This document shows positions 57,496-64,000 of a stretch of 64,000 bases of DNA, one piece after another. The stretch lies in the NCBI RefSeq assembly GCF_028682635.1, contig NZ_JANHLK010000015.1, forward strand, positions 62,001 through 126,000, written 5' to 3'. A program made the position numbers and the translations under genes. Each line of letters starts with the position of its first letter. Within the stretch, counting starts at the first letter, position 1. The notes beneath the pieces were generated by a model that did not search any database, had not been told where the DNA came from, and worked only from the letters and a program-made list of their open reading frames with translations. The stretch is from Pseudomonas putida (lineage in GTDB: Bacteria > Pseudomonadota > Gammaproteobacteria > Pseudomonadales > Pseudomonadaceae).

Positions 57496-59937
57496 TTGAT
57501 TCGTCTGCTGAAATTTTTCGGTTGGTCCATCGTCGCCGTATTCTGCGGACTGCTTCTGGGTCTGAGTGGGGCGTTTCTTTACCTTAGTCCCGGATTACCG
57601 TCCGTAGAGGCACTGAGAAGCATCCAGTTGCAGATCCCTTTGCGGGTCTACAGCAGCGATAACAAGTTGATCGCAGAATTCGGCGAAATGCGCCGCACAC
57701 CGATCCGTTTCGCCGACATTCCCCCCAACTTCATTAATGCGTTACTAAGTGCTGAAGACGACAACTTCGCCAACCATTACGGCGTCGATCCCAGCAGCCT
57801 GATGCGTGCCGCCACGCAACTGGTGAAAAGCGGCCATATCCAGTCCGGCGGCAGCACTATCACCATGCAGGTGGCAAAAAACTTCTTCCTGACCAGCGAA
57901 CGCAGCTTCTCGCGCAAAACCACCGAGATCCTCCTGGCCCTGCAGATCGAACGACAGCTGACCAAGGACGAAATCCTCGAGCTCTACGTCAACAAGATCT
58001 ATCTGGGCAACCGTGCCTACGGCATCGAAGCGGCGGCGCAGGTGTATTACGGCAAGTCGATTCGCGACATCAGCCTGGCGCAGATGGCGATGATCGCCGG
58101 CCTGCCCAAGGCTCCTTCACGCTTCAACCCGCTGGCCAATCCGGCCCGCAGCAAGGAGCGTCGCGACTGGATCCTGGGGCGCATGTACAAGCTGGGCAAG
58201 ATCAGCGAAGCCGACTACACCACCGCCGTCAACGAGCCCCTGAACGCCAGCTATCACGTGCCGACGCCGGAAGTGAACGCGCCCTACATCGCCGAGATGG
58301 CCCGCGCCGAAATGGTCGGTCGCTATGGCAGCGATGCATACACCGAAGGTTTCCGCGTTACCACCACGGTGCCGAGCAACCTTCAGGAAATGGCCAACAC
58401 CGCCGTCCACGAAGGCTTGATGACCTATGACCAGCGTCATGGCTATCGGGGCCCCGAGTCCCGCCTGCCGGGCAAGACGCGCGAGGCGTGGGCAACCGAA
58501 CTGACCAAGCAACGCACCATCAGCGGCCTTGAACCGGCCATCGTCACCCAGGTCGACAAGAGCGGCCTGCAGGTGCTGACCCGCACCGGCAGCGAACACG
58601 TTGGCTGGGACAGCATGAAATGGGCTCGCCCGTTCCTGAACACCAACAGCATGGGCGCCAATCCGAAACAACCGTCGGACGTAGCCCAGGTCGGCGACCT
58701 GATTCGCGTGCAGCGCCAGGCGGACAACTCGCTGAAATTCAGCCAGATCCCCCAGGCCCAGGGCGCACTGGTCTCCCTTGACCCGCAAAACGGCGCCATC
58801 CGCTCGCTGGTCGGCGGTTTCGCCTTTGAGCAGAGCAACTACAACCGCGCCCTTCAGGCCAAGCGCCAGCCGGGTTCGAGCTTCAAGCCGTTCGTCTACA
58901 GCGCGGCACTGGATAACGGCTACACCGCCTCCAGCCTGGTGAACGACGCACCGATCGTGTTTGTCGACGAGTACCTGGACAAGGTCTGGCGTCCGAAAAA
59001 CGATACCAACACCTTCCTCGGTCCGATCCGCCTGCGCGAAGCGCTCTACAAGTCGCGCAACCTGGTTTCGATCCGCCTGCTACAGGCGATGGGCGTTGGC
59101 AAGACCATCGACTACATCAGCCGCTTTGGCTTCAACAAGCAGGACCTGCCGCCCAACCTGTCCCTGGCCCTGGGTACCGCAACCCTGACGCCGATGGAAA
59201 TCGCCACGGGCTGGAGCACCTTCGCCAACGGCGGCTACAAGATCACCCCGTACATCATCGACAAGATCGAAAGCCGCAACGGCGACACGCTGTTCGTCGC
59301 CAACCCGCCCAGCGTGCCAAAAGGCGCTGTCGCGACCGACGGAATCGCCGCACCTGCCGCCGAAGCCTTTACGGTCAATGCAACACCTGGCCAGGTGCCG
59401 GGCGAGCAATCGGCAGCGCAAACGCCCGCCGTGGCTGAGCGTATTGTCGATGGACGGACAACCTACATCCTCAACAGCATGCTCGAAGACGTGATCAAAC
59501 TCGGTACCGGCCGTCGCGCGCTGGCACTGGGTCGTGGCGACATCGCCGGCAAGACCGGCACCACCAACGAGTCCAAGGACGCCTGGTTCTCCGGCTACAA
59601 CGCCGATTACGTCACCACCGTCTGGACGGGCTTTGACCAGCCCGAGAGCCTGGGTCGCAAGGAGTTTGGCGGCACCGTCGCCCTGCCGATCTGGATGAAC
59701 TACATGGGCGCTGCGCTCAAAGACATGCCGCCACACACCCAGCCAGAGCCGGAAGGCATCCTCAGCCTGCGGGTAGACCCTGTCAGTGGCCGTGCAGCCA
59801 CTCCAGGCACGCCAGGAGCCTACTTCGAACTGTTCAAGGTCGAAGATACGCCGCCGACGGGCAATGAGCTGGGCAACGGCAATGCGCCAGGCAGCCCGCT
59901 GCCGGCGGATGAAGCGGCACCGATCGATTTGTTCTGA
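57496..59937 (+). CDS. ponA: Penicillin-binding protein 1A, bifunctional
   Basis: An 813-residue class A PBP polymerising and cross-linking peptidoglycan. N-terminal membrane anchor (10-30). Glycosyltransferase domain with catalytic E87 (SAEDDNFANH) and GGSTITMQVAKN. OB-like insertion (about 300-400). Transpeptidase domain with S461-S-F-K464, S520-R-N and K686-T-G. The start is TTG 57496 (IRLLKFFGWS); its ribosome site is weak. It is monocistronic and ends in a strong terminator. Confidence 0.95.
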   Translation: MIRLLKFFGWSIVAVFCGLLLGLSGAFLYLSPGLPSVEALRSIQLQIPLRVYSSDNKLIAEFGEMRRTPIRFADIPPNFINALLSAEDDNFANHYGVDPSSLMRAATQLVKSGHIQSGGSTITMQVAKNFFLTSERSFSRKTTEILLALQIERQLTKDEILELYVNKIYLGNRAYGIEAAAQVYYGKSIRDISLAQMAMIAGLPKAPSRFNPLANPARSKERRDWILGRMYKLGKISEADYTTAVNEPLNASYHVPTPEVNAPYIAEMARAEMVGRYGSDAYTEGFRVTTTVPSNLQEMANTAVHEGLMTYDQRHGYRGPESRLPGKTREAWATELTKQRTISGLEPAIVTQVDKSGLQVLTRTGSEHVGWDSMKWARPFLNTNSMGANPKQPSDVAQVGDLIRVQRQADNSLKFSQIPQAQGALVSLDPQNGAIRSLVGGFAFEQSNYNRALQAKRQPGSSFKPFVYSAALDNGYTASSLVNDAPIVFVDEYLDKVWRPKNDTNTFLGPIRLREALYKSRNLVSIRLLQAMGVGKTIDYISRFGFNKQDLPPNLSLALGTATLTPMEIATGWSTFANGGYKITPYIIDKIESRNGDTLFVANPPSVPKGAVATDGIAAPAAEAFTVNATPGQVPGEQSAAQTPAVAERIVDGRTTYILNSMLEDVIKLGTGRRALALGRGDIAGKTGTTNESKDAWFSGYNADYVTTVWTGFDQPESLGRKEFGGTVALPIWMNYMGAALKDMPPHTQPEPEGILSLRVDPVSGRAATPGTPGAYFELFKVEDTPPTGNELGNGNAPGSPLPADEAAPIDLF

Positions 59938-59953
59938 TCGCAGGACCAACAGA

Positions 59954-59990
59954 AAGCCCCGCTCTTCTTCAGAAAGCGGGGCTTCTTTTT
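59954..59990 (+). terminator. Rho-independent terminator of ponA
   Basis: AAGCCCCGCT (from 59954) pairs with AGCGGGGCTT (to 59984), followed by TCTTTTT. It starts 17 bases after the ponA stop. Confidence 0.88.
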
Positions 59991-60009
59991 ACCCGGGCTT
60001 CCTGCCAGA

Positions 60010-60076
60010 CCATCGCCAGCAGGCTGGCTCCCACAGGGAACGCATTCCAATGTGGGAGCTAGCCTGCTGGCGATGG
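60010..60076. repeat. REP-type inverted repeat
   Basis: 26-base arms 60010-60035 and 60051-60076 with one mismatch, core GCCAGCAGGCTGGCTCCCAC. Same family as the outer arms at 42624. It lies between the two terminators of convergent ponA and maeB. Confidence 0.88.
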
Positions 60077-60108
60077 CCTGACAGACAATACAAAACCATC
60101 AGGCATAA

Positions 60109-60140
60109 AAAAGCCCCGACTTTCACAAGCCGGGGCTTTT
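60109..60140 (-). terminator. Rho-independent terminator of maeB
   Basis: AAAAGCCCCG (60109-60118) and CGGGGCTTTT (60131-60140) form a 10-bp stem. On the minus strand it runs into a T tract, about 20 bases after the maeB stop. Confidence 0.85.
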
Positions 60141-60160
60141 GGTTGAAGCGCTACAACGAC

Positions 60161-61429
60161 TTAGCCGTTGAACACGTCATCCACGCTTTTCAGCGGGTAG
60201 TTCTTCGGATACGGCAGGGTTGCCACGCCGGTCTCGATTGCGGCCTTGGCCACGGCATCGGAGATCACGGTGATCAGGCGAGCGTCCATTGGTTTCGGAA
60301 TGATGTACTCACGACCGAATTCCAGCTTGATGCCGCCGTAGGCGTCGCACACTTCCTGAGGTACTGGCAGCTTGGCCAGTTCGCGCAGGGCGTTGGCCGC
60401 AGCCACTTTCATCTCTTCGTTGATGCGCTTGGCGCGAACGTCCAGGGCGCCACGGAAGATGAACGGGAAGCCTAGAACGTTGTTGACCTGGTTCGGGTAG
60501 TCCGAACGACCGGTGGCCATGATCACGTCGTCACGGGTGGCGTGCGCCAGCTCCGGGGAGATTTCCGGATCCGGGTTCGAGCAAGCGAACACGATCGGGT
60601 TGGCTGCCATGGACTTCAGGCCTTCCGGGCTCAGCAGGTTCGGGCCAGACAGGCCGACGAACACGTCTGCGCCTTGCAGGGCGTCTGCCAGGGTGCGCTT
60701 GTCGGTCGCGTGAGCGAAGACGGCCTTGTACTGGTTCAGGTCGTCACGGCCGGAGTGAATCACGCCGGTACGGTCGACCATGTAGATGTTTTCGATGTTG
60801 GCGCCCATGCTCACCAGCAATTTCATGCAGGAGATGGCGGCCGCACCGGCACCCAGGCAGACGATCTTGGCGTCAGCCAGGGTTTTGCCGGCGATTTCCA
60901 GGGCGTTGATCATGCCGGCCGCGGTCACGATGGCGGTGCCGTGCTGGTCGTCGTGGAATACCGGGATGTCGCACTGCTCGATCAGGGCACGTTCGATCTC
61001 AAAGCACTCAGGTGCCTTGATGTCTTCCAGGTTGATGCCACCGAAGGTGATGGAGATGCGCTTGACGGTGTCGATGAAGGCTTGCGGGCTTTCGGAATCG
61101 ACTTCGATGTCGAAAACGTCGATGCCGGCGAAGCGCTTGAACAGTACGCCCTTACCTTCCATCACTGGCTTGGAAGCCAATGGGCCGAGGTTACCCAGGC
61201 CCAGAATCGCGGTGCCATCGGAAATGACTGCAACCAGGTTGCCTTTGCCGGTGTATTTGTAGGCCAGCTCAGGATCGCGGGCGATCTCGCGTACTGGTTC
61301 AGCTACGCCGGGGCTGTAGGCCAGCGACAGGTCGCGGGCGGTAGCGGTGGCCTTGGTGAGCTCGACACTCAGCTTCCCTGGACGAGGATTGGCGTGATAT
61401 TCGAGAGCGGCAGTTTTCAGATCAGACAT
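60161..61429 (-). CDS. maeB: Malic enzyme, short form
   Basis: A 422-residue enzyme decarboxylating malate to pyruvate with NAD(P)+. Malic domain with AYSPGVAEPV and the metal site FHDDQHGTAIV, then the NAD(P)-binding domain (VCLGAGAAAISCM). The phosphotransacetylase-like C-terminal domain of E. coli MaeB is absent, as usual for the Pseudomonas form. Cofactor preference is not certain from sequence. Confidence 0.93.
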   Translation of the reverse strand: MSDLKTAALEYHANPRPGKLSVELTKATATARDLSLAYSPGVAEPVREIARDPELAYKYTGKGNLVAVISDGTAILGLGNLGPLASKPVMEGKGVLFKRFAGIDVFDIEVDSESPQAFIDTVKRISITFGGINLEDIKAPECFEIERALIEQCDIPVFHDDQHGTAIVTAAGMINALEIAGKTLADAKIVCLGAGAAAISCMKLLVSMGANIENIYMVDRTGVIHSGRDDLNQYKAVFAHATDKRTLADALQGADVFVGLSGPNLLSPEGLKSMAANPIVFACSNPDPEISPELAHATRDDVIMATGRSDYPNQVNNVLGFPFIFRGALDVRAKRINEEMKVAAANALRELAKLPVPQEVCDAYGGIKLEFGREYIIPKPMDARLITVISDAVAKAAIETGVATLPYPKNYPLKSVDDVFNG

Positions 61430-61643
61430 TTTGGCATTCCGCTTTTACTGTTGGACAGACTGGTCAGCGAGGATACGCGCCTGGCAAAATCCCCACAAGA
61501 CTGACCGGTCACCCCTGTCAAGCGCCCGCCCCTACGACTTTGGGCCAAGAGCCACGGAACACAAGGGATAGACTGTTCACAATCCCCTTAAAAAATGTCT
61601 ACAATATTTTGAGATTGGCCCGTGCAGCCAAATCACAGACACA

Positions 61644-61671
61644 AAAAAGGCGTCCCGGGGGACGCCTTTTT
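61644..61671 (-). terminator. Rho-independent terminator of rpmE
   Basis: AAAAAGGCGTCC and GGACGCCTTTTT form a 12-bp stem with loop CGGG, flanked by T runs in both directions. It lies 45 bases after the rpmE stop. The rest of 61430-61715 is the AT-rich maeB upstream region, where no single promoter could be chosen. Confidence 0.88.
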
Positions 61672-61715
61672 CATCAGCATGGCAAAACAGTGACGTTTTC
61701 CCAGGTTGATCGGCC

Positions 61716-61934
61716 TTAGGCCTTTTTCGCACCGAAAGCACCGAAACGGTCTGCGAAGCGCTGAACGCGGCCGCCAGTGTCCAGAGTCTTCTGCTTACCG
61801 GTGTAGAACGGGTGGCATTCGTTGCAAACGTCGATCGCCAGGGCTTTGCCGAAGGTCGAACGGGTTTCGAACTTGTTGCCGCAGCTGCAGGTAACAGCAA
61901 CTGCTGGGTATTCTGGATGGATATCAGCTTTCAT
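61716..61934 (-). CDS. rpmE: 50S ribosomal protein L31 (zinc-binding form)
   Basis: A 72-residue ribosomal protein bridging the subunits. C16, C18, C37 and C40 make it the zinc-containing C+ type, usually replaced by a Cys-less paralogue under zinc limitation; no such copy is in this window. Divergent from priA. Confidence 0.97.
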   Translation of the reverse strand: MKADIHPEYPAVAVTCSCGNKFETRSTFGKALAIDVCNECHPFYTGKQKTLDTGGRVQRFADRFGAFGAKKA

Positions 61935-62004
61935 GGTGTTTTCCTCAGGCTAGCGTGCCGCCACCCAACACTATTGTTGAATACCGCACGTAATTAGGCC
62001 GCGG

Positions 62005-62032
62005 ATTCTACCAGACAATGCCAATCACGCAA
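62005..62032 (-). promoter_or_regulatory. Candidate rpmE promoter
   Basis: On the minus strand TTGCGT (62027-62032), 16 bases and TAGAAT (62005-62010) form a sigma-70-like promoter, giving a leader of about 60 bases before rpmE. Confidence 0.45.
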
Positions 62033-62134
62033 GCTGTCCCTCAAACCGGTCGTCTGCTAGGCTCCCGACCCAAAGCGCGATCCTTGTGGTTATGTGTCAA
62101 ACCCTTCATTGCCTGTTAATCGAGACTCCCCCGC

Positions 62135-64000
62135 GTGCCCGACGCCATTCTGCGCCTCGCCTTGCCTTCGCCCCTGCGCCGCCTGTTCGACTACCGGGCG
62201 CCGGCCGGCGTGCTGCGTGCGCAATTGCACCCCGGCATGCGCTTGCGGGTGCCGTTCGGCCGGCGGGAAATGATCGGGATCCTGGTGGAAGTCACCGACA
62301 CCAGCGAAGTGCCGGCGGAAAAACTCAAGCCCGCCCTCGCACTGCTCGATGCCACGCCGCCGTTGCCGCCCGCGCTGTTCAAGCTGTGCCTGTGGACCTC
62401 GCAGTACTACCAGCACAGCCTCGGCGACACCTTGAGTTGGGCGCTGCCGGTGTTGCTGCGCCAGGGCGAACTGGCCGAGGCGCGCCAGGAGCGCTTCTGG
62501 TCCGCCGCACCAGGCGCCAGCCTCGACGACCCGCGAATCGCCCGTGCCCCGCGCCAGCGCGAAGCCCTGGCAACGCTGGCCCAGCACCCCCACGGCGTCG
62601 CCCATCAGTTACTGAGCAAGCTGATGCTGAGCAAGGACAGCCTCGATCTGTTGCTGGCCAAGGAGCTGGTCCAGGTTGAAATCCGCAGGCACGCCCCCGG
62701 TGCCCGACACGAACACTGGCTGGCCCAACCCGAACTGCCACTCAACCCGGAACAGCGGGCCGCCTATGAAGCCATTCGCGCCGGGTTCGACAGTTACCAC
62801 GCGTTCCTCCTCGCCGGCGTCACCGGCAGCGGCAAGACCGAAGTCTATCTGCAACTGATCCGCGAAACCCTGGAGGCCGGCAAGCAGGCGCTGGTGCTGA
62901 TCCCGGAAATCAACCTCGGCCCGCAGACCCTGGCGCGCTTCGAGCAGCGTTTCAACGCGCGCATCGCGCTGATTCACTCGGCGGTCAATGATCGCGAACG
63001 CCTCGAAGCCTGGCTCGCCGCCCGCGACGGCGAAGCCGACATCATAATCGGCACCCGCTCGGCGCTGTTCACGCCGATGAAAAACCCGGGGCTGATCATC
63101 ATCGACGAAGAGCACGACGGCTCCTATAAACAGCAGGAAGGCTTGCGGTACCACGCGCGCGACCTGGCGCTGGTCAGGGCACGTCAGGAAAACATCCCGA
63201 TTGTCCTGGGATCCGCCACGCCCTCCCTGGAAAGCCTGCACAACGCCTACACCGGCCGCTATGGCCTGCTGCGGCTGAACGAACGCGCGGGCGGCGCCAA
63301 GCAACCACGCTTCCTGCGCCTGGATGTGAAAAGCCGTCCACTGGACAGCGGCATTTCCGGGCCCATGCAACAAGCCATCGGCCAGACGCTGGCTGCCGGC
63401 CAGCAGGTGCTGGTATTCCTCAACCGCCGCGGATTTGCGCCGACCCTGCTGTGTCACGACTGCGGCTGGATGTCCGAGTGCCAACGCTGCGATGCGCGCA
63501 TGACCGTCCACCAGCGCTACGGCGAGCTGCGCTGTCATCATTGCGGCTATGTCGAACGCGTGCCGCGCCAGTGCCCCAAGTGCAACAAGGTCGACTTGCG
63601 CCCTGTGGGCGCCGGTACCGAACGGGCCGAGGAACGCCTGGGGATCCTGTTCCCGGACTATCCGGTACTGCGGGTCGACCGCGACAGCACGTCGCGCAAG
63701 GACGCCATGAACCAACTGTTCGCGACCATCCAGAAAGGCCAGCCCTGCATCCTGGTGGGCACGCAGATGCTCGCCAAGGGCCACCACTTTCCACGGGTGA
63801 CCCTGGTCTCGATCCTGGATGCCGATGGCGGGCTGTTCTCCGGCGACTTCCGCGCCAGCGAGCGCATGGCGCAACTGATTGTCCAGGTCGCCGGTCGAGC
63901 AGGCCGGGCGGAAGAGCCGGGCAAGGTGATCATCCAGACACACCTGGCCGACCATCCGCTGCTGGTGCAGTTGACCGAACAGGGTTACTTCGCCTTTGCC
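62135..64000 (+). CDS. priA: Primosomal helicase PriA, 3' end cut by window edge
   Basis: 622 codons are visible, with no stop before the right edge; full PriA is about 740. It restarts stalled replication forks by unwinding and loading the primosome. N-terminal 3'-DNA-binding domain (1-105), winged helix, then helicase motifs: Walker A GVTGSGKTE (K234), D324-E-E-H327, GSATPSLES. Eight Cys from CHDCGWMSECQRC to CPKC form two zinc sites. The start is GTG 62135 (PDAILRLALPSP); no strong ribosome site precedes it. Confidence 0.94.
   Translation, partial: MPDAILRLALPSPLRRLFDYRAPAGVLRAQLHPGMRLRVPFGRREMIGILVEVTDTSEVPAEKLKPALALLDATPPLPPALFKLCLWTSQYYQHSLGDTLSWALPVLLRQGELAEARQERFWSAAPGASLDDPRIARAPRQREALATLAQHPHGVAHQLLSKLMLSKDSLDLLLAKELVQVEIRRHAPGARHEHWLAQPELPLNPEQRAAYEAIRAGFDSYHAFLLAGVTGSGKTEVYLQLIRETLEAGKQALVLIPEINLGPQTLARFEQRFNARIALIHSAVNDRERLEAWLAARDGEADIIIGTRSALFTPMKNPGLIIIDEEHDGSYKQQEGLRYHARDLALVRARQENIPIVLGSATPSLESLHNAYTGRYGLLRLNERAGGAKQPRFLRLDVKSRPLDSGISGPMQQAIGQTLAAGQQVLVFLNRRGFAPTLLCHDCGWMSECQRCDARMTVHQRYGELRCHHCGYVERVPRQCPKCNKVDLRPVGAGTERAEERLGILFPDYPVLRVDRDSTSRKDAMNQLFATIQKGQPCILVGTQMLAKGHHFPRVTLVSILDADGGLFSGDFRASERMAQLIVQVAGRAGRAEEPGKVIIQTHLADHPLLVQLTEQGYFAFA

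Noticed and set aside
62609..63955. 448-codon minus-strand frame opposite priA
   Set aside because: PriA helicase and zinc motifs are intact on the plus strand and run to the edge; the opposite frame is a shadow.

Overview
The window is a chromosomal segment of a fluorescent-group Pseudomonas. This is inferred from high-GC Pseudomonas-type coding sequence, REP palindromes typical of the genus, and housekeeping blocks in Pseudomonas arrangement: aroK/aroB beside pilMNOPQ, gltB-gltD-hemE, and ponA, maeB, rpmE and priA together. No rRNA, tRNA, CRISPR array, integrase or insertion sequence was seen.

Layout. 1-9386 holds the 5' part of a TIGR02449 coiled-coil gene, a K+/H+ antiporter (nhaP2), a large MscK-type mechanosensitive channel, the AMPylase selO, an inserted AT-richer higBA toxin-antitoxin pair, trxC, a REP palindrome and a stand-alone ParA ATPase. 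9741-27122 is one tightly overlapping 19-gene aryl polyene operon. It encodes a ketosynthase/chain-length-factor set, two acyl carrier proteins, an acyl ligase fused to a dehydratase, a ketoreductase, a second hot-dog dehydratase, an ammonia-lyase, a thioesterase, a glycosyltransferase, two acyltransferases, and a LolA-like carrier with an MMPL exporter and a lipoprotein. Two members stand out, a CPA2-antiporter-like membrane protein and a halogenase-like flavoprotein. The pathway should build a polyene from an aromatic starter, attach it to a lipid anchor and move it to the outer membrane.

27123-30245 carries a REP hairpin, a small DUF6124-like gene with a strongly structured leader, a second REPIN, and a divergent LysR/MFS pair. 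30238-39534 (minus strand) is a complete type II secretion operon, gspC to gspM, without a prepilin peptidase of its own. Just upstream on the same strand is a secreted AA10 lytic polysaccharide monooxygenase (39664-41136), a likely substrate.

41426-64000 is core metabolism and envelope: hemE, gltD, gltB (glutamate synthase), a DamX-like AAA-SPOR protein, aroB, aroK, the type IV pilus assembly operon pilMNOPQ, divergent ponA (PBP1a), maeB, rpmE, and priA running off the right edge.

Most noteworthy: a 102-bp REPIN sits in frame in the signal-peptide region of the aryl polyene LolA-like gene; a candidate structured RNA with a 15-bp helix, a UUCG tetraloop and a possible pseudoknot precedes the DUF6124-like gene; the flavoprotein carries a WxWxIP-type halogenase motif; and a hairpin covers the Shine-Dalgarno of selO.
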